Below are positions 26,887-37,800 of a DNA stretch of 64,000 nucleotides, in pieces (positions within the stretch are counted from its first letter, which is position 1; each line of letters opens with the position of its first letter). The DNA comes from Aptenodytes patagonicus (lineage: Eukaryota > Chordata > Aves > Sphenisciformes > Spheniscidae): the NCBI RefSeq assembly GCF_965638725.1, contig NC_134970.1, positions 6,120,001-6,184,000 of the forward strand, written 5' to 3'. Under the pieces are notes generated by a model, which saw only the letters and a program-made list of their open reading frames with translations, was not told the DNA's origin and made no database searches. The position numbers were made by a program, and so were the translations under genes.

Positions 26887-29800
26887 TCAGGGTTTGGGGA
26901 CCGCCTGCTCCCGGAGGTAGAGGTCACGGATTTCGGCCAGGCTGCGGCTGAGGCCGCCCAGCGCCTGGGCGATGACGCGCAGGACGGAGGTGGTCTCCCG
27001 GCGGCTCTCGGCGTATTCCCGGCGGAAAGCTCGCATCTCCTGCACCAGCCGTTCGTTAGACTGGACGATGCGTTTTTCGGCCGGGGTGAGCTGGGTGCAG
27101 TCGGGCGCCCCGTCCGACAGTCCCGTCGTCCCGGGGGGTCCCGGTTCGCCTGCGCCGCAGTTATTGAGATGCTCGGCCTCTTGCTCGAAGAGGATGCTCG
27201 GGAAATCGGAGCCCAACGGCTCCTGCTGCCCGCTCAGGTCGCCGAGGGAGAGTTCGGGGGGCGCGGGGCGCGGGGGGCTCCGGCTCCAGCCCTCGCACAG
27301 CTCGCTGGGCGGGTGGGTGCCGGCACGGGGTAGCCGGCGTTCGGCGCCATGGCTGGGGATGCTGTCGGCGGCCGGGCCGTGGAAGGGCTCAGTCTTCACC
27401 TCCACCGGCTCCTCCTTCACTGCCTCCTCCTTGACGCCTGCGGGATGGACGGAGAGCGCGGGGCAGCTGGCGGGCCCCCCCATCTCCCCAGTGCCCCACA
27501 GACCGAGCGACCGGACCCCCTTCTGCCTCTGCTTCCCCCTGTCCCTGTCTCCCTCATCCCCATCCCTGTACTCCCGTGTCCCCTCTCCTGCACCCGATCC
27601 TGGTCCCATCTATACGTACGTATCCCCATAGCCCCGTGTCCCTCTTCGTGGTTCAGCCCCATCCCATGTCCCTTGTCCCTCTCCTGGTCCCAGTACTCCC
27701 ATATCCCTGTCCTGACTGTGGTCCCCCCATGTCCCTGCATGGTCCCAGTACCCCCAATGTCCCTGTCCTGGTCCCCACATGTCCCTGTCCTGGTCCTGGT
27801 CTCCCATGTCCCTGTTCTGATCCTGGTCCCCCCATGTCCCTTGTCCCTGTCCTGGTCCTGCCCATGTCACTGTCCCAAACCCACCATGTCCCTGCCCTGG
27901 TCCCAGCCCCCTCTTATCCCTGTCCTGGTCCCACTACACCCTGTCCCTTGTCCCTGTCCTAATCCCAGTCGACCATGTCCCTGGCCTGATCCTGGTATCC
28001 TCCTGTCTCGATCCCAGTGCTGCTGACCCTTGTCCCTGCCCTGGTCCGTGTCCCTTCATGCCCCTGTCCTGATCCACTCATGCCCCTGTCCTGATCCTGG
28101 TCCCCCCATGCCCCTGTCCCAGTCCCGGTCCTGCTCTCAGTCCCCTCCTGTTGCTGTCCTGGTGCCAGTCCCCTATCCTGGCCCAGGTCCCCCCATGTCC
28201 CTGACCTGGTCTCGGTGCTCCTGGCCCTGTCCTGGTCCCAGTACCCCTGTTGCTGTCCCCGTCTCCTGTGTAGCTGTCCTGGTCCTCCCATGTCCCTATC
28301 CCCCTGTCCCCTGTCCTGGTCCCCCCACATCCCTGCCCCTCCACGTGCCTGTCCCAGTCCTCCACGTCCCCGTCCTCCTCGCCTGTGTCTATGTCCCCTC
28401 CATGTCCCTGCCCCTCTGTCCCTGTCCTGATCCTCCCTGTCCCTGCCCCAGTCCCTCCCTGCACCTCTCCTGGTCCCCCTGCCCTTGTCCCAGTTTCCCC
28501 CATGTCCCTGTCCCAGTCCCCTCGTGTCTGTGTCTCCACCCCAGTCCCCCCACATCCCTACCCTGTTCCCCTGTGTTTGTGTCCTGGTCCCTCCACGTCC
28601 TGGTCCTTGTCCCCCATGTCCCTGCCCCTGTCCTCCAGGTCCCTGCCTTGGTCCCCTGTATCCATGTCCTGGTCCCCCATGTCATGGTCCCAGTGTCCCT
28701 GTCCTGGTCCCGGTCCCCTGCGTCCCTGTGCCAGTCCTTCATGTCCCTGTCCCGGTCCCCCATGTCTGTGTCCTGGTCCCCCACGACCTGGTCCCAGTGC
28801 CCCTGTCACAGTCCTGGTCCCCCTGCATCCTGGTCCCACTGCCCCCGTGTCCCTGCTCCAGTCCCTCCATGTCCCTCCTGTCCTGGTCCCCCATGTCTGT
28901 GTCCTGGTCCCTCTCACGTTCTGGTCCTGGTCCCTTGTGTCCCTGCCCCTGTCCCTCTACGTCCCCATCCTGGTCCCAGTGGCCCCCTGTCCCTGACCCA
29001 GTCCCCCATGTCCCTGTCCCGGTTCCCTGTGTCCTGGTCCCCCCACGTCCTGGTCCTGGTCCCCCGTGTCCCTGCCCCTGTCCCTCCATGCACCTGTCCT
29101 GGTCCCAGTGACCCCCTGTCCCTGTCCCCTGTGTCCCTGTCCTGGTCCTCCACGTCCGTGTCCCGGTCCCTCCACACACCTGTCCTGTTCCCCCGTGTCT
29201 GTGTCCTGGTCCCCCCACACCCTGGTCCTGGTCTCCTGTGTCCCTGTCCCAGTTCCCCATGTCCGTGTCCTGATTCCCCATGACCGTGTCCTGGTCCCAC
29301 TGCCCCTGACACTGCCCCGGTCCCTCCATGCCATGGTCCTGGTCCCCAGTGTCCCCGTCCCTCCACACTCCTGTCTTTGGTCCCCGTGTCCCTGTCCCAG
29401 TCCCCCGTGTCCATATCCTGGTGTGTACCCCCGGTCCCTGTCCCCCGTGTCCCTGTCCCAGTCCCCCGTGTCCATGGCCTGGTGTGTCCCCCCCGGTCCC
29501 TGTCCCCCGTGTCCCTGTCCCAGTCCCCCGTGTCCATGGCCTGGTGTGTCCCCCCCCGGTCCCTGTCCCCCGTGTCCCTGTCCCAGTCCCCCGTGTCCAT
29601 GGCCTGGTGTGTCCCCCCCGGTCCCTGTCCCCCGTGTCCCTGTCCCAGTCCCCCGTGTCCATGTCCTGGTCCCCCCCCCCCCCGGTCCCTGTCCCCCGTG
29701 TCCCTGTCCCAGTCCCCCGTGTCCATGGCCTGGTCCCCCGTGCCCGTGTCCCGGTCCCCCCCCCCCCGCCCCCGCCCCGCGCACCCACCGTGCGGCGCCA

Positions 29801-30231
29801 CCACCTCGACGCTGAGGAGCGGCGGGTCGACGCCGGCGGCGCCGCGCGGTCCCCAACCGGGCGCGGGCCCGGGGCCGAGCTCCGGCGGGCCAGGCCCGGA
29901 ACCGTTCCCGTTGCCGTTGCCGTTGCCGGGTCGGCCGGCGGGTCGAGCGGCGGGTCCCTGCCTCTCCTGCCGGTGCCGGGTGATCTTATCGTTGGCCCGA
30001 CGGCGCAGCCCCCGCCAGCGGTTCTTCACCTCGCCGATGTCGCGCTGGTTGCGGCCGGCGGCGTTGATCTTGTTGGTGATGCGCCACCAGATCTTCTGCT
30101 TCTCGTAGGCGTTGACGGTGCTGGCGGCGGCGCCGAAGAGCAGCTGCTCGTACTTGAGCACCTCGCTCATCAGGATGTCGATCTCCTGCAGCGTGAAGTT
30201 CGGCTTCCGCTTCAGCAGCCCCCGCCGCGCC

Positions 30232-30266
<35 letters not shown>

Positions 30267-30275
30267 CGCCGCCAT
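26887..30275 (-). CDS. Myb/SANT-like DNA-binding domain protein, NAIF1/MSANTD-like (345 aa)
   Basis: Two coding exons on the minus strand: 29789-30275 (162 codons + 1 base, donor CACG|GTGGGT) and 26887-27437 (acceptor CCCGCAG, phase 1, TGA at 26887-26889), joined through a Gly codon to give 345 aa. After MAA come 12 glycines, then a basic region and a Myb/SANT-like domain (about 24-105) with KPNFTLQEIDILMSEVLKYE, three conserved Trp (IWWRITNKIN, VKNRWRGLRRRANDK) and a basic exit KITRHRQ. The middle is Gly/Pro-rich. Exon 2 opens with three SUMO consensus sites (VKEE, VKEE, VKTE). The end (PAEKRIVQSNERLVQEMRAF onward) looks like a heptad-rich coiled coil. This domain type occurs in NAIF1, MSANTD3/4 and TSNARE1, families linked to the Myb-like protein of Harbinger transposons. 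I cannot give a symbol. Likely a nuclear DNA-binding protein; targets unknown. Confidence 0.85.
27480..29780. repeat. CCCTGTCCTGGTCCC minisatellite in the Myb/SANT-like gene intron
   Basis: The intron (27438-29788) is almost all tandem repeat based on CATGTCCCTGTCCTGGTCCC (about 18-24 bp) with many variants. At 29400-29760 there is a cleaner higher-order unit of about 60 bp (CCCCCGTGTCCCTGTCCCAG, then TCCCCCGTGTCCATGGCCTG) in about five copies. On the sense strand the repeat is G-rich (GGGACCAGGACAGGGACA), so the pre-mRNA carries closely spaced GGG runs. The same composition gives long spurious frames on both strands. Confidence 0.95.
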
Positions 30276-30626
30276 GCTCGCCGCCGCCGCCGCCGTCGTC
30301 TCCTCCTCATGGCGCCGCCCCGCCGCCCATCGCCCCGCCGCCGCGCCTTTTGTCTTGCGCCGTCTCCCCGGTACCGAGCGCTCCGCCGAGCGGAGCGGAG
30401 CGGGGCGGAGAGAGGCGGAGCGGGGCCGGCGGCACCGCGACCCCTGACGGCCGCCGCCGGGCGCTGCCGCTGCCGGTGCCGCTGCCGGGGCGGGATCGCG
30501 CCCCCTGCCGGCCGCCGCCGCGCACAGCCGCTCCGGTACGGCTCCGGTACCGCCCCCTGCCGGGAGCCACCGTCCCGGTTCGTTGTGGCGCCCCCTGCCG
30601 GACCCCGCCGGGCGCTGCCGCCCGCT

Positions 30627-30657
<31 letters not shown>

Positions 30658-30700
30658 TCGCTCCGGTAGCGCGTCCCCTGCCGGCCGCCGGCGGTCAGGT
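30276..30700 (-). promoter_or_regulatory. CpG-island promoter of the Myb/SANT-like gene
   Basis: Very CpG-rich sequence immediately upstream of the start codon, with GCTCCGGTACGG and GCGGAGCGGAGCGG motifs and no TATA box. It includes a C run of about 28 at 30627-30654, likely mis-sized. The role is inferred from position. Confidence 0.6.
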
Positions 30701-30900
30701 CACGCCGCCGGGTGCCCGGTCCGCGGTGATGGCGGGTGCTCGGTTCGGGGTGTCCCAGTGGCCCCGGGGTGCCGGGTCCGGAGCGATCCGGGAGTGCCCG
30801 GTTCGGGGTGTCCCGGCAGCCCCGGGGTGGGTGGTTCGGGGTGTCTGGGTGGCCCCGGGGTGCCCGGTTCGGGGTCCCCGCTGGCCCCCGGGTGCCCGCA
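30700..30900. repeat. ~40-bp degenerate tandem repeat
   Basis: Four to five imperfect copies combining GGTGCCCGGTTCGGGGTGTC and CCAGTGGCCCCGGGGTG, upstream of the Myb/SANT-like gene and downstream of LMOD1. Not coding. Confidence 0.7.
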
Positions 30901-31360
30901 CGGGGGGCTCTGGGTGCCGGGTGGGGCAGAGCACCCCGGGGGTCCAGCGCCCCGCTCCACCCCAAACACCCCCGTCGCGCCCCCCCAACACCCCCGGGGC
31001 GCCACCGTCCTCCCAGCCCGGGTGAGCGGTGGGTGCCCCGAGGGGCAGGAGCGGGCTGGGGGGTGCGGGGACCCCCCCTGCCCACCGGCCCCGCTCCCCC
31101 CGGGCCGTGCTGGCCGCTCGCTGGGGGCCGAGGCGCTGCCCTCCTGCAAAATGCCCAAATATAGGCACTTCGCCCGGTTTCAGGAGCCGCGGCTCGGCCT
31201 CGCAGCCCGTGCCCACGGGGGGGGGGGTGTGTGTGTGTCCCCGAGCCAGTGGGGAGCCCCCCCGGGGGCCACCCTGCACCCCGAGTCCTGCCCCGGCACA
31301 GTGGTCCCATCACCGTCGCGCCCTGCAGGCCTGGGGGAGCCCCCCGGGTCCAGTTCTGGG

Positions 31361-31550
31361 TGACCCCAGGGGTTTTGGGGTGACCCTGGGGCAGCCCCAG
31401 GGTGCTCAGTTCTGGGTGACCCCGGGGGTTTTGGGGTGACCCTGGGGCAGCCCCAGGGTGCTCAGTTCCGGGTGACCCCGGGGGTTTTGGGGTGACCCTG
31501 GGGCAGCCCCAGGGTGCTCAGTTCTGGGTGACCCCGGGGGTTTTGGGGTG
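31361..31550. repeat. 56-bp tandem repeat, about 3.4 copies
   Basis: Copies begin TGACCCCGGGGGTTTTGGGG at 31361, 31417, 31473 and 31529, exactly 56 bp apart and nearly identical. They lie just past the inferred LMOD1 poly(A) site. Confidence 0.95.
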
Positions 31551-31834
31551 TCCACGTGGCTCCGGGGTGCCCGGTTGTGGGTGTTTGGCAGCCATGGGGT
31601 GCCGTGTTTGGGGGGCGGTTCTGGGTGGGTGGATGACAAGGGAGACCTGGGTTGGGGTGTCTGGGTGGCCCCTGGGTGCCCAGTTCGGGGTGGCCCCGTG
31701 GTGGGTGCCGGGAGAGGGGAGAGCTGCCCCAGGTTGGGGGGGGGCTGAGCCCATTTCCAAACAACCCCTGCGCCCCCCCCTGCCGTGCCACCGCTCCCGG
31801 GGACCCCGGGGTGCAGAACCGTCCCCGAGGCGGG

Positions 31835-34800
31835 GGGGAAGCGTTGGGTGAGCTTTATTGCTGATGCAGTGGCCGCAGTCGTACAAATCGCGAACGAGGC
31901 TTCACGCCGGGAAGGCGCAGGGGGTTGGGCATCGCGCGGCCCCAAAACCCGCTTTGGGGGCAGGCAGCGTCCCTGCCGGGCCCCGCGCCCACGGGTGGAG
32001 GTGTGGGCAGGGCTGCCGGTGGCACCGGCGGCACAGGCGGCTGCTGCCACATGCCACCCCCTTGCTCTCGTCCCCCCCGGGGGAGGCTGCCCTCCGAGCG
32101 AGCCCTGCTCTCCCCCGGGGAGGATTTGGTTTCCGCATGGGGGGGCAGGTGGAGTGGTCAGGTCTCGCGTCAAGAAAGTGGTGGGTCAAGAAGGGGGGCA
32201 AAACGCCTCGCACCTAAATTGGGATGAAAAGCTTCAAAAATGCTCCTGGATGGGCCGGGCTGCGGCATAAAGCGCCCTGGGGGCTCCGGCGGTCCCCAAG
32301 CAAGGCTCGCTGCGGGTGTGTGCGCGGTGCCCCGAGCCCCCTGCTCCAGCCCCGGCTCCACCTCCTGCCCCGTCTCCCCACCGCCTCTGTCCCCCCTCTC
32401 TCCCTGGCTGCTCCCTTCTCTGACCCCCCCGATTCCTCCCGACATCGAGCCTGCACCCCGCGAGCCGTCACCCCACTGCTGTGCCTGCGCCCCATAACTC
32501 TCCCGGCCACCCGGAGACCCCGTGGGGGGAGCAAGCCGTGACGACGATCTGGCTGTCCCCTGCCAAAAGCAAGGCTGGGAGGGTACCTCCGCTCGTCCCA
32601 GGCTGGACCACCTCGGGGGGGCCCTGCCGGTAAGCCGGGATGGAGGGCGCCAAGCCCCTTCGGCACGCTCCGAGGGGAGTTTCCCGCAAGGATCGGCTCT
32701 GCAGACCCCTCCTCTATCCTCGGCATCTCCAGGCGGCCGGGCAGAGCGGGGCACGGTGCTGGCAAAAGAAAGAGCTTGAAGGCTTCACAACCGTAAAAAT
32801 AATAAATACAACGTCTTCCTCCTGCACTGCATCGAACGACCGTGCCGGCCCTCCTCGGGCCCGGCCCTTCCTCCGTCCGTCCCAGAGAGATCGCTGCTCC
32901 TCGGCGTCGGTCACTGCAGGGTCCCAAAGGGCTTGTCATGGAAACAGTCACGAGAAAGGCGAGTGTCCTGGGGTCTGCCACACCGGGCTGCGGGGGGAAA
33001 GCTGTCCCGCTCCCTACTGCAGCAGCTTCGGTACCTCCACCTGCCGGAGAAGACAACCCGTTACCCGGGGGGAGCAGGAAGCAATGAAAGGGGATGCTGG
33101 AACGGGCCGGGGGCCCTATGCAGACCCGCCGTGGTGGAGCTGGGCCCCTCTCTCCATTGCTGCTGGGGATGCTCAGCGCTCCAGGGACATCTCCTCCTCT
33201 TGGCCAGGCTGGTTGTCCCCACGCTCCAGCTCGTGGGCAGCCCGGCCGGGGACACAAACCATCTGAGGCAAGTGAGATGTTTCAAGGCATCATGCTGGGA
33301 CCAGCGTTGGAGACGCAGCCTCCCCGGCCACCCCGGGCTCCCTCCTACCCCCAGGGGTGTGGGCTCAGCCATGCCAACGCGGCAGCAAGAGCTCGGTGAG
33401 CTGCTGCCCGTGGGACCCGCTACCTGCATGCACGGACACCGGTCCACGTGGGTGCGTGTGAGCCTCCCTCGCTGCGGCTAAGCGCCGCTCCTTTTCTGCG
33501 TGGGGAGGTCCTGGATTTCCATCCCCCGGGGTCATAGGTTAAAGCTGGCTTCTTCCTTGTGTCCCAAACCCTGGAGCCAAACCTGACTGCTGGAACGAGG
33601 TGGATCTGCCCACCCCAGGGGCTCTGCCAAGGGATGGATCTGCCCCTTTCATGCTCTCTGCCAAAGGATGGATCTTCTCCTGTTGGATGCTCTGCCAAGG
33701 GATGGATCTGCTGACCCCACCTGCTCTGCAAGGGATGGTGCAAAAGGATGGATCTGCCCACCCCGTGTGCTCGGCAAGGGGATGGATCTGCCCCCGCCAC
33801 GTGCTCTGCGCAGGGGTTGGGACCACGGACGCCCCGCTCCGTACCTTGCACCAGAGAAGGACGGCCCTCACCTCTCCACCACCCAAGTGGCAACAGACGT
33901 GACCTCAGATCTCAGCCCATAGACTAACCCCGCGGGTGCTGCCTGGAGGCGACCCCACCGCGGCCCTGCACTTGCCTTCTTGAGCTGTTTGAGGTTGCTG
34001 GAGCGGATGGCCGCCAGGAGCTGGTCCCGTGAGTTCTTCTCCTGAACCGGCAGCGCCCGGTCTCCCAACTTCCTCTGCGTGGCCGGCGAGAGCGAGTTCT
34101 TCAGGTTCTCGTTGATCAGCGGTGGGGCAAGCGGAGGAGGAGGTGGGGGCGGCGCGGCGGGCGCCCCCCCTTTCTTGGGAGAGCTTTTGGGGGAAGCCTT
34201 GGGGGACGGCTGCGGGGATGGCTTGGGGGACCCCTTTGGCAGGGCTCCGGGCTTGGGCACCTCCAGGAGGTCTTTCTTCTCTCCACGCTCCTGTGCCAGT
34301 TTCTGCTCCTGGAGGCGTTTCTGCCTCTGTTTGTCCATGTTACGGCTCAGCAGGTTGGTGACTGTCATGCGTGGTCCGGCCAGCTCGAAGTGATAGCCCA
34401 GCTTCAGAAGCGTGGTGTTTTCCTTCAGGAGCTTGGCGATCTCCATCTCCGTCTTCCCCCCGCAGATGTGCCGCTGGTTGTGGAAACGCAGCTCCGTCAG
34501 CGTGTTGTTCTGCAGCAGCGCCCGGAAAATGGCCAGGATGCCCTTGCCCGTGATGTGGTTGGAGTCCAGGTTGATGCTCGTCAGCACCTTGTTGGACTTC
34601 AGCATGATGGCGATGGCGAAGGCCACGTGGTCGTCGGCACGGGTGTTGGCCAAGGCGAACAGCTTGACCACGGTGTTGAACTCCAGGGCCTCGGTGAAGC
34701 GCACCAGGGTCTCGTTGTTGATGCAGTCTGAGTTGTTCACGTTCACTTCGGTGACCTCGGCATCGTTGTTCTTCACCTTCTCGATGAGCTCATCGAAAAT

Positions 34801-37800
34801 GCTGGAGGCTTCGTCATCCTTGGCCTGATCTGGGGAGCTGCCGGTGGTGGGCTTGGAGGGGCTGGTCTCGGCCGCTGCCTTGGCCTCCTGTTTCCCCTCC
34901 GCTGCCTTTTCTGCCTCTGGCTGGGATTTCTCCTTCTCGTCTGCCTTTGATTTTTTCAAAGCTGAACTCTTTTGCTCTTCTTTTTTATCTTTTTCTTTCT
35001 TATCTTCTCCCTTTGTGTCTTTTTCTGCCTCTTTCTTTGATCCTGAACTCTTCTCCTCCTCCTTTTTGTCCTTCCCTGTGCCCTTCTTCAATGCAGAACC
35101 CTTTTCTTCTTCCTTTTTGTCCTTCCCTGTGCCCTTCTTCAATGCAGAACCCTTTTCTTCTTCCTTTTTGTCCTTCCCTGTCTCCTTCTTTGCTGCTGAG
35201 CCCTTCTCTTCTTCCTTTTTATCCTTCCCTGCATCCTTCTTTAATGCTGAGCCCTTTTCTTCCCCCTTTTTATCCTTCCCTGCATCCTTCTTTAATGCTG
35301 AGCCCTTTTCTTCCCCCTTTTTATCCTTCCCTGCATCCTTTAATGCTGAGCCCTTTTCTTCCTCCTTTTTATACTTCCCCATGTCCTTCTTCCACGCTGG
35401 GCCCTTCTCTTCCTCCTTTTTGTCCTTCCCCATCAGCTTTTTCTCCATGGCCTTGACTTTGTCGTTGATAGCCTTCTCTTTGGTCTTGGTCGCAGCCTCA
35501 GCTTTAACTTTTGGGTCTGTTTTCTGAACACTTTCTTCCTTTTTAGAGTCTTTCCCCACTTTTGTATCTCGTTTCTGGGCCAGGTCTTTGGAAGGAGCTT
35601 CCTTTCCCTTTTCTTCTTCATTCTTGGCTCCCTTATTCTTCTCGCTCGATCTGCTTTCCTAACAAGAGAAAAACACCGAGGTGTTACAGAGACAGATGCC
35701 TCCGACCTCCAGACTCGCCACCCCAGTATCATCGTCACCAACTCTGCACCTCTGTCACACGGGAGCAGCCACGGGGACCCACGGGGCAGCACCGCAGCCA
35801 GGGAAGATGCGCAGGAGGATGCAGGACAGTCCGGTCTCAGGACGGTCTTAGACTACGCCTATGAGGGATGAGCTGCCCTAAACCAGGCATTTATGATAGA
35901 AACCCGGTGAGAGCATCGGGCAGGGTCCCCAGGAGGCAACGGGGAGGTGCCATGGGGGAGCACGAGGACAGCTAGCGCTGGTCTGTGCCGTGGCAGGGGA
36001 CAGACCCGCGGCCAGGACTCCAGAGAGGTAAGCGACCTGCTCCAAATCATGATGGTTTAGCCCTGAATACGGGTCAGAGTCTCCTCCATCTCACCTGAGT
36101 GATTTACCACCACATGTTCACACACTGCAGCCTGTGGTTTTGCTTTGGAAGAGGAAAATTTAACCCAGCCGAGGTCCCGGGTCCAGGGGAGGGTTCAGCA
36201 TCCGAGTGGCCCGAATGTAGGCAGAGCCTGCAGGACCCAGGCGTGCCGAGGTCCCGCTGCAGCTCTCCAAGGCATCTCTGCTCTCCTTCTGCCTCCAGTC
36301 CCTTCCCAAAGGGCTCCAGAGGTCTGCGGGATGCCCTCCTTCACCCCCAGTGAACAGACGATAACCTAACAAGCGGCAGGATGCATCTCCCTTAGCAGAC
36401 TGCGCTGTTTGACCCCTTCCTATCGTACCTCCTACGAGTTATCCTCTTTTTAATCACCTTCTGTTATCCTCTTTTTAATTACCCTTTTAACCAGGGATGG
36501 ATCTAGTGCCTATACCCCTGTGAACCCCAGGTGCTTTCCCAGCTTTCCGAAATGGTTTCCAGCTGGATGCTCTGCAGCTTTGCCCGGTCTGGAGCCCAAC
36601 ACGCTTCCCGTGCTGGCCTGGACGCGTGTGCAAGCAGGGGAGCGTCCACAGCCGGTGACACAGGCGACACTGCTGATGAAGCAGTTGCACCCAACCCTCT
36701 GGAACGGGCCTCCTCTTAATGGAGTCCATTTTAATGGACTTAAAATGAGTTTGCATTTTTCAGCTCCCTGGAGAAAACCAAGGAAATGGGGACACGGCGT
36801 TTATTGCTCTGTAATCGCATGATGTTTTCCCAGCGCACCTTCTTCCAGTGCCCAAAGGCAGCATAGGAGGGGAGAGCTTAACCGGGACGGTCTTGGGGAA
36901 GGATGCAGATTTTGCCGTGTGGGTTAAGCAAAGCCGTGCCACTGCAGCTGGCACCCCCTTCCCCTGCCCCTGGGATCTCCCCGTCTCCCTGTGCCCAGAA
37001 GTCATGCAGCAGTGCCCTGGACCTCCCGAGTTTCTTCTTTTATCTCCAGGCCAGCCAAGATGCCGGCTCATTCCTCAGTGGGCTGGCGAGCATCAGTGCT
37101 TTCGTTTCGTCTGCCTCCTTGTATATTCACTCTTCAAAAGCAATTTTTGCCTTTGCTTTTACGCTTATCACGATGCCACTGTTGTGTTCGCGGGACTTCG
37201 ATATGCCGGAGGAGCTTAGTCTGGCTTTCGGCTCTCCAACGCTGACCTTCAGGCAGCGAGTACATCCTCCCTGCATGCAGAGGGATGCAACCCCAAGACT
37301 TGATGGCTATTTACTTACAAACTGCCTCTGGCAGCAAAGGATTTTCCTCTTTCCCTTCAGGCTTTAGGGCCATTTGATCATTTGCCCCTTGTCAGTCAAA
37401 CCCCCTTTTCACGTAATTTTTGGTACTTCTCTCAAGCACCTGAGCCTCGCCCTTGGCACGGCCTGTCCTGTGCATTGCTGCTGACCACGACCAGCACCGG
37501 CAGCTCCAGGACACAACGAATGCCTCGTTGCAGTCTTCACCCATGGCCGATGGGGCTGGGAAGAGCCTCCCATCAGCACCGTTTCGACACGTTCTGCTTC
37601 TGCAATCAAAGCCTTTGATGGCGGCTCGGTGCACGCAGCCTTCCAGCCTGTTGGTTTTCTTATGGCACCGGATTCGCTTCCTCGTGTGCCTGGAGAGACG
37701 CAGGCACATGACCAAGACTTTGTTACAGCAATGCAGTAGGAGCAGGTCACCGGGGCAGGATTCACCTCCCCGAACATCAGATATGAGACACCTCCGCTCC

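Noticed and set aside
27349-29815. Pro/Val/Ser-rich and Gly/Thr/Asp-rich open frames in the Myb/SANT-like gene intron
   Set aside because: Repeat-driven, present on both strands, and lie between the validated splice sites of one gene.
34844-35527. Phe/Ser-rich plus-strand frame opposite LMOD1 exon 2
   Set aside because: It is the reverse complement of the Lys/Glu coding repeat and merely mirrors its periodicity.
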